Assembly: GCA_018136815.1 (NCBI GenBank)
Contig: CM030936.1
Coordinates: forward strand, 5,603,685 to 5,667,684
Origin: Isochrysis galbana
Taxonomy: Eukaryota > Haptophyta > Isochrysidales > Isochrysidaceae
Direction of reading: 5' to 3'
DNA length: 64,000 bases
In this document: piece after piece, positions 60,411 to 64,000 of the stretch
How positions within the stretch are numbered: the stretch's first letter is position 1
Layout: each line of letters begins with the position of its first letter
Made by a program: the position numbers and the translations under genes
The notes under the pieces: generated by a model
Told to the model about the DNA's origin: nothing
Seen by the model: only the letters and a program-made list of their open reading frames with translations
The model's database searches: none

Positions 60411-63176
60411 TCAGGATACAGCCTCCGCCTCCGTAGAAATCGACATTTGGAGGGTGTACCTCAGATTCTTTGAAGGCGATCGTCTTGAAGAGTTGATCGC
60501 GAAGCCTCGTGATGATCGCGGTGTCCGGGTGGCATACGATTGCAGCCTCGCCTCATGACTTGTAGCGATGCGCGGAAGCGAGGTAGTGGAATGAGTGGAA
60601 GTGGCCGAGCTCCCGCTCTTGAGTGCATCAAGCTCTGCACGCAGCAGCATCAGCTCCTCCGTCTTAGCGGCGGTCCCAACGTTGAGCTCTCGTGTCTGAG
60701 CTGCAAGCTCTTTGGCGCGCATTCCGTCTAGCTCGGCGCGAGCATTCGTCGCCCGCTCTTGCCGCTGCTCCACGATCCCTAGCTTCGGTATGGCCGATGC
60801 ACCGAGGCGCATAAAGGCAACGAACTCTCCGTTGATAATATACCCAGACGATTCTCGATCTAGAGCGAGCCATACCGAACGCAGCTCGGACTTTGAGATG
60901 CCGCCCGCGCCTGTTGCCGGCACCTGCAAAACTTCTCGCACCATCTTGGTGAAGTTGGAAAAGCCGATCCGCCCGGAGTCGGACGTGTCCATGCCCTTAA
61001 AAAGTCGGGTGGGTGCGCGTGCACGCGGGTCCCTCACCACGGCATGGAGCTGCGCATTCAGGCGAAGCGACACGTCGCGCACCTGCTCGGCCGACGCTCT
61101 GTGCTCACCCGCAATCGAGCGCGCCTGACTCCGACCGCTCAAACCATCGAGCTGCTTCCGCACTTGGTCGCTCTTGGCCTTGTTGACCAAGCTCACCCGT
61201 TCCCGCCAAGAGAGACCCTCACGCGCGCGCGCACCACGGCGCATGAAGGCGCCAAAGTCCCCGTAGTTAATGGTGCCTGCGCGCTCTACGTCCAACGCCG
61301 CCCAGAGCCCACGGAGCTCACTGTCTGAGACCGCAGTTGGCCCCAACATGAGCACATCTCGCACCATCCCCACGAGTTCGTCATATGTGACCCGACCCAT
61401 GGTATCCTCACCCGCCAGCTTGAATAGAGTGAACCACGAAGCCCCTGCGGGCATCAATTCAGCCATCTGCTCATTGAGCCGCACGGACAAGGCTTTCAGC
61501 GCGTCCAGCCCCAGCGGCTCATCGTCGATGAGCCTCCCAATGCCCCGGTTAGGAGTGGCATTTAGTTGCGCGCGAACCCCATCGGCTGTGGCCTTCTTGA
61601 ACTCTGCGAGGCGATCCTTCCAGGGTCGCTGTTTGCCCTCCCTGCCCAGACGCATGAAGGCGCCAAACGCACTCTTGCTGATCAAGCCGGCACCCTCGAC
61701 GTCGATGGCGAGCCATACGGCGTGCAGCGTGTGATCCGGCACAATTTGTGTCGACAGCTTGAGCCTCTCTCGCACGAGCCGGCTGAAGGTCAGCAGCCCC
61801 ATCATCTCAGAGCCATCCACGTCCATCTCCTTGAAGAGCCGCCACCAGGCACAGAGCGTCGGGTCATCGACCAGTTCGAGCTCGGGTACAAGTTGCCGCG
61901 CCCTCGCGTTTAAAAGCCTCGCGAAGTCCAGGAGATCGCTTGCGCTCGCTTTTGCGACATCGCCAAGATTGCGCACCACATCGCGCTGCATCATCTCGCT
62001 CAGCTCAGCGCGCACCTTGTCGCCTTGCTCACGCTTGGCCGCCGCCACCTTCTCCTGCCATGTTGGGCCCGTCCGCTCTGACTCGCCCAAGCGCATGAAT
62101 GCCCCAAACTCGCCAGCGCTGAGAAACCCGCTCCCCTTAGTGTCTAGCACCTTCCAAACCCGCAAAACATCCCAATCGCTAAACTCGGCGGGTGAGATGA
62201 AGTAATCGAGACGCATACACCGAGCAAGCTGATATAGCGTAATCTTATTGGATGCCGCCGTGCTAATCCTCTTGAAGAGTCCATACCAGCCGGAGACCTC
62301 GTCATTGTTGAGCGCTATGTTGAGCCTCTGTGCAAGCATGAGGACTTCCTCCTCGCTCGCTGGTTCAGCAACCGCAAGGGCTTGAGTGTAGCCAGGCGTC
62401 TGCTCCTGCTTCAGCCTGCGCACCTCATCCGCCTGGGCCTTATGCCGAAGCCATTGGCGGTCGCGCCACGTAAGGGAGTCATTCATCTCACCCTTGCGCA
62501 TGAAGGCAGCAAACTCACCCATGTTGACGCCACCCGAGGCTTCGTAATCGATCCAAACCCACACGCGTTTCAGCTCCTCGTGTGAAAACTCATCGGCGTT
62601 GATCAACATATCCTCGCGCACAAGACGTTCGAAATCGACGTATGAGACGAGTCCTGACCCGTCCTGATCCATGAGCTTGAACAGCTTGAAGCCGGAGCGC
62701 TCACGCAGATCATCAAAGAGCTCATCCATCCGGAGATGTAGCATGCGGGCGAGCATGACCACTTCCTCCTCATCGGCCGGTTCGTTCACGAGAAGTGCCT
62801 CGGCGAGTGCCCGACCAGTCAACTCCTTCATGAAGTGCCGCTGGCTCTCTGCATTTATACGACGCTGCTCTTCGACCTGCCTCACTGCGCTGCGCCGGCG
62901 CTCCTGCTCAATCTCGCGCTTCAGCCTCGTCAGCTCCCATCGCACCTCCTGCTCGGCCACCTTGGCCTCCTCCAGCTCCAGCTTCTTCTGATTGAGGGTC
63001 TCGATCGCCGCCAGTGAATGCAACCGAGGCATTCGCTTTGGCGAGCCCTCCCAGCTGCCGGGCTGCGTGAGATCAAACTCAGCAGCGACCTGCAGCGCAA
63101 AAAGCTCATCTCGGTCGAGCGTCTTGCCCTCGCGCACCTTCCCGAGCGCAGCGTCGGCCGAGGAGGTGCATGGCAT
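60411..63176 (-). CDS. Five-module EF-hand repeat protein
   Basis: 921 residues from the first ATG in frame (MPCTSSADAALGKVREGKTL). Residues about 60-120 form a coiled coil (LEEAKVAEQEVRWELTRLKR). Five modules of about 150 residues follow. Each has a first EF-hand-like loop (best in module 1, FKLMDQDGSGLVSYVDF, and module 3, FKEMDVDGSEMM) and a second loop of the pattern VW..(L/I)D.E.SG.(I/L)..GEF.AFMR(L/K)G. In later modules the first loop has lost ligands (FKLAGEDTMGRVTYDEL), and the second usually lacks the acidic third position, so few loops should bind Ca2+ tightly. Modules are joined by (T)W.(D/E)(R/K)........R.(E/Q)L linkers. Such arrays are, to my recollection, frequent in haptophytes and dinoflagellates. 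Role unknown; Ca2+ sensing or cytoskeletal scaffolding is inference. The gene is intronless. Confidence 0.75.
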   Translation of the reverse strand: MPCTSSADAALGKVREGKTLDRDELFALQVAAEFDLTQPGSWEGSPKRMPRLHSLAAIETLNQKKLELEEAKVAEQEVRWELTRLKREIEQERRRSAVRQVEEQRRINAESQRHFMKELTGRALAEALLVNEPADEEEVVMLARMLHLRMDELFDDLRERSGFKLFKLMDQDGSGLVSYVDFERLVREDMLINADEFSHEELKRVWVWIDYEASGGVNMGEFAAFMRKGEMNDSLTWRDRQWLRHKAQADEVRRLKQEQTPGYTQALAVAEPASEEEVLMLAQRLNIALNNDEVSGWYGLFKRISTAASNKITLYQLARCMRLDYFISPAEFSDWDVLRVWKVLDTKGSGFLSAGEFGAFMRLGESERTGPTWQEKVAAAKREQGDKVRAELSEMMQRDVVRNLGDVAKASASDLLDFARLLNARARQLVPELELVDDPTLCAWWRLFKEMDVDGSEMMGLLTFSRLVRERLKLSTQIVPDHTLHAVWLAIDVEGAGLISKSAFGAFMRLGREGKQRPWKDRLAEFKKATADGVRAQLNATPNRGIGRLIDDEPLGLDALKALSVRLNEQMAELMPAGASWFTLFKLAGEDTMGRVTYDELVGMVRDVLMLGPTAVSDSELRGLWAALDVERAGTINYGDFGAFMRRGARAREGLSWRERVSLVNKAKSDQVRKQLDGLSGRSQARSIAGEHRASAEQVRDVSLRLNAQLHAVVRDPRARAPTRLFKGMDTSDSGRIGFSNFTKMVREVLQVPATGAGGISKSELRSVWLALDRESSGYIINGEFVAFMRLGASAIPKLGIVEQRQERATNARAELDGMRAKELAAQTRELNVGTAAKTEELMLLRAELDALKSGSSATSTHSTTSLPRIATSHEARLQSYATRTPRSSRGFAINSSRRSPSKNLRYTLQMSISTEAEAVS

Positions 63177-63919
63177 GGCGAGTCTTGTCCACCGCTCTTC
63201 CCTCCCCCTATCGGCCTCTCTCCTTGACCCTCCTGGCTCGCCCACTCGCCGCCACCTCGCAGCGGCCGAGCGTCGCGGCGAAACAGACGACCCTCCTCAC
63301 CTCGTCCTCTCAAAGAACGAGTTATTTTTATTTGGCTCTGCTAGTCGAGGGATTTTGCAGAGCTGAAACTCTGCTTGAAAGATGGTTGGAAGAGCGCACG
63401 GAGTTTCAACAATGGCGCCAACGCGAGAAAAACCCGTTGGTTTGATTCGACTCCCCTGCAGTGAAAGAAACTCCGCAAGGTGGTTTACGAGATGGCCGCT
63501 TCGACGGCGCGAGCGTGGCACTTCCCTCTCGCCTATCGAATCAAGCGGGTGCTTGATCGTGGCAAGTCTCAATGGGGCAAGCTAGGGGCTAGGGGCACAG
63601 AGTGAAGAGAAGTCTTGAGAGAGGGGGAAAGGGCGCGCTACATCGCGACGAGGGGCTCACACGTGTGTCACACGACACCACCCCACATCACTCACTCACC
63701 AACAAGAAAACTCCGAAAACTAACGCAACATCGCAAAAACAAACCAACGAAACAAATAAGGACAAACGACGAACAAATTCGGCGTGCAATGCGCAATGCG
63801 GCAGAGCTTCGAGACAACTCATTGGCAAAAACAAAACTCACTCAATTTTTCTCACACAACGCATGGTGGAGACACCGCATCCGCATAGAGTATATAAAAT
63901 ACTCTGGATGCGACATCCC
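63177..63919. other. Intergenic, upstream of the EF-hand gene
   Basis: Contains the likely promoter of the EF-hand gene. A long purine/AC-rich stretch (63700-63860) is non-coding. Nothing else recognised. Confidence 0.4.
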
Positions 63920-64000
63920 TGCGGCGCGTCGCCATGTGGCGCGCCATGGCGTGCTCTCAAAGGTCCTTTGGGGGCTCCCAGAGGACCAGCAAGGGCAACT
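63920..64000 (+). repeat. Dispersed GC-rich repeat 'A', copy 3 (cut by the window edge)
   Basis: GCGGCGCGTCGCCATGTGGC, TCAAAGGTCCTTTGGGGGCT and CCCAGAGGACCAGCAAGGGC correspond to 200-290 in reverse complement, so the same family lies at both window ends in opposite orientation. Confidence 0.7.

Overview
The window looks like nuclear DNA of a GC-rich unicellular flagellate alga, probably one with a secondary plastid (haptophyte-like, though the sequence alone does not settle the phylum). The evidence is: spliceosomal introns of about 120-430 bp with GT-AG borders and one apparent GC-AG intron; a tektin gene, so a motile flagellum or cilium; two predicted proteins with hydrophobic N-termini followed by transit-like stretches (27309-27887 and 36569 onward); a plastid/bacterial-type M50 protease; and a very high load of LINEs, MITE-like elements, satellites and long CT/GA/GT tracts. 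There are no bacterial-type operons.

Host-type genes, left to right: a three-exon chromatin reader with PHD fingers and two MBD-like modules (1496-4164, +); a membrane-anchored TPR protein (7129-7905, -); a two-exon M50 site-2 protease (11690-13595, -); a GT8-like glycosyltransferase (15198-17132, -); a four-exon TspO/MBR-like membrane protein (22246-23781, +); a small presequence-bearing protein (27309-27887, +); an eight-exon VPS9-domain Rab5-type exchange factor (29121-33110, +); a plastid-type pseudokinase (36569-about 38000, +); a four-exon tektin (41449-43105, +); a 2054-residue intronless protein of unknown function (44659-50823, +); a zinc-ribbon protein (53024-53473, -) head-to-head with an FkbM methyltransferase fragment (53596, +); a two-TM protein (56337-56792, -); a secreted discoidin-like repeat protein (57055-58026, -); and a five-module EF-hand protein (60411-63176, -).

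The DNA between these genes is largely mobile. One LINE family recurs on both strands (8960-11075, 38698-39784, 40313-40490, 51050-52140, 54850-55835, plus short 3' tails near 5860, 17830, 21410 and 60175). There are also a pogo/CENP-B-like transposase relic (8053-8600) next to a 20-bp palindromic satellite, a second copy of that gene interrupted by two MITE-like insertions with 9-bp target duplications (17178-18570), a hAT fragment, a Ty3/gypsy protease fragment, a nested pair of elements with perfect 52-bp and 28-bp inverted repeats (33944-35342), and several dispersed hairpin repeats.

The items most worth following up are the two insertions at 17196-17620 and 17737-18148, which look like introner-type elements because each could be spliced out in frame; the PHD plus double MBD-like reader; the palindromic 20-mer array; and the giant unclassified single-exon gene. 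All calls come from reading the sequence; no database search was run.
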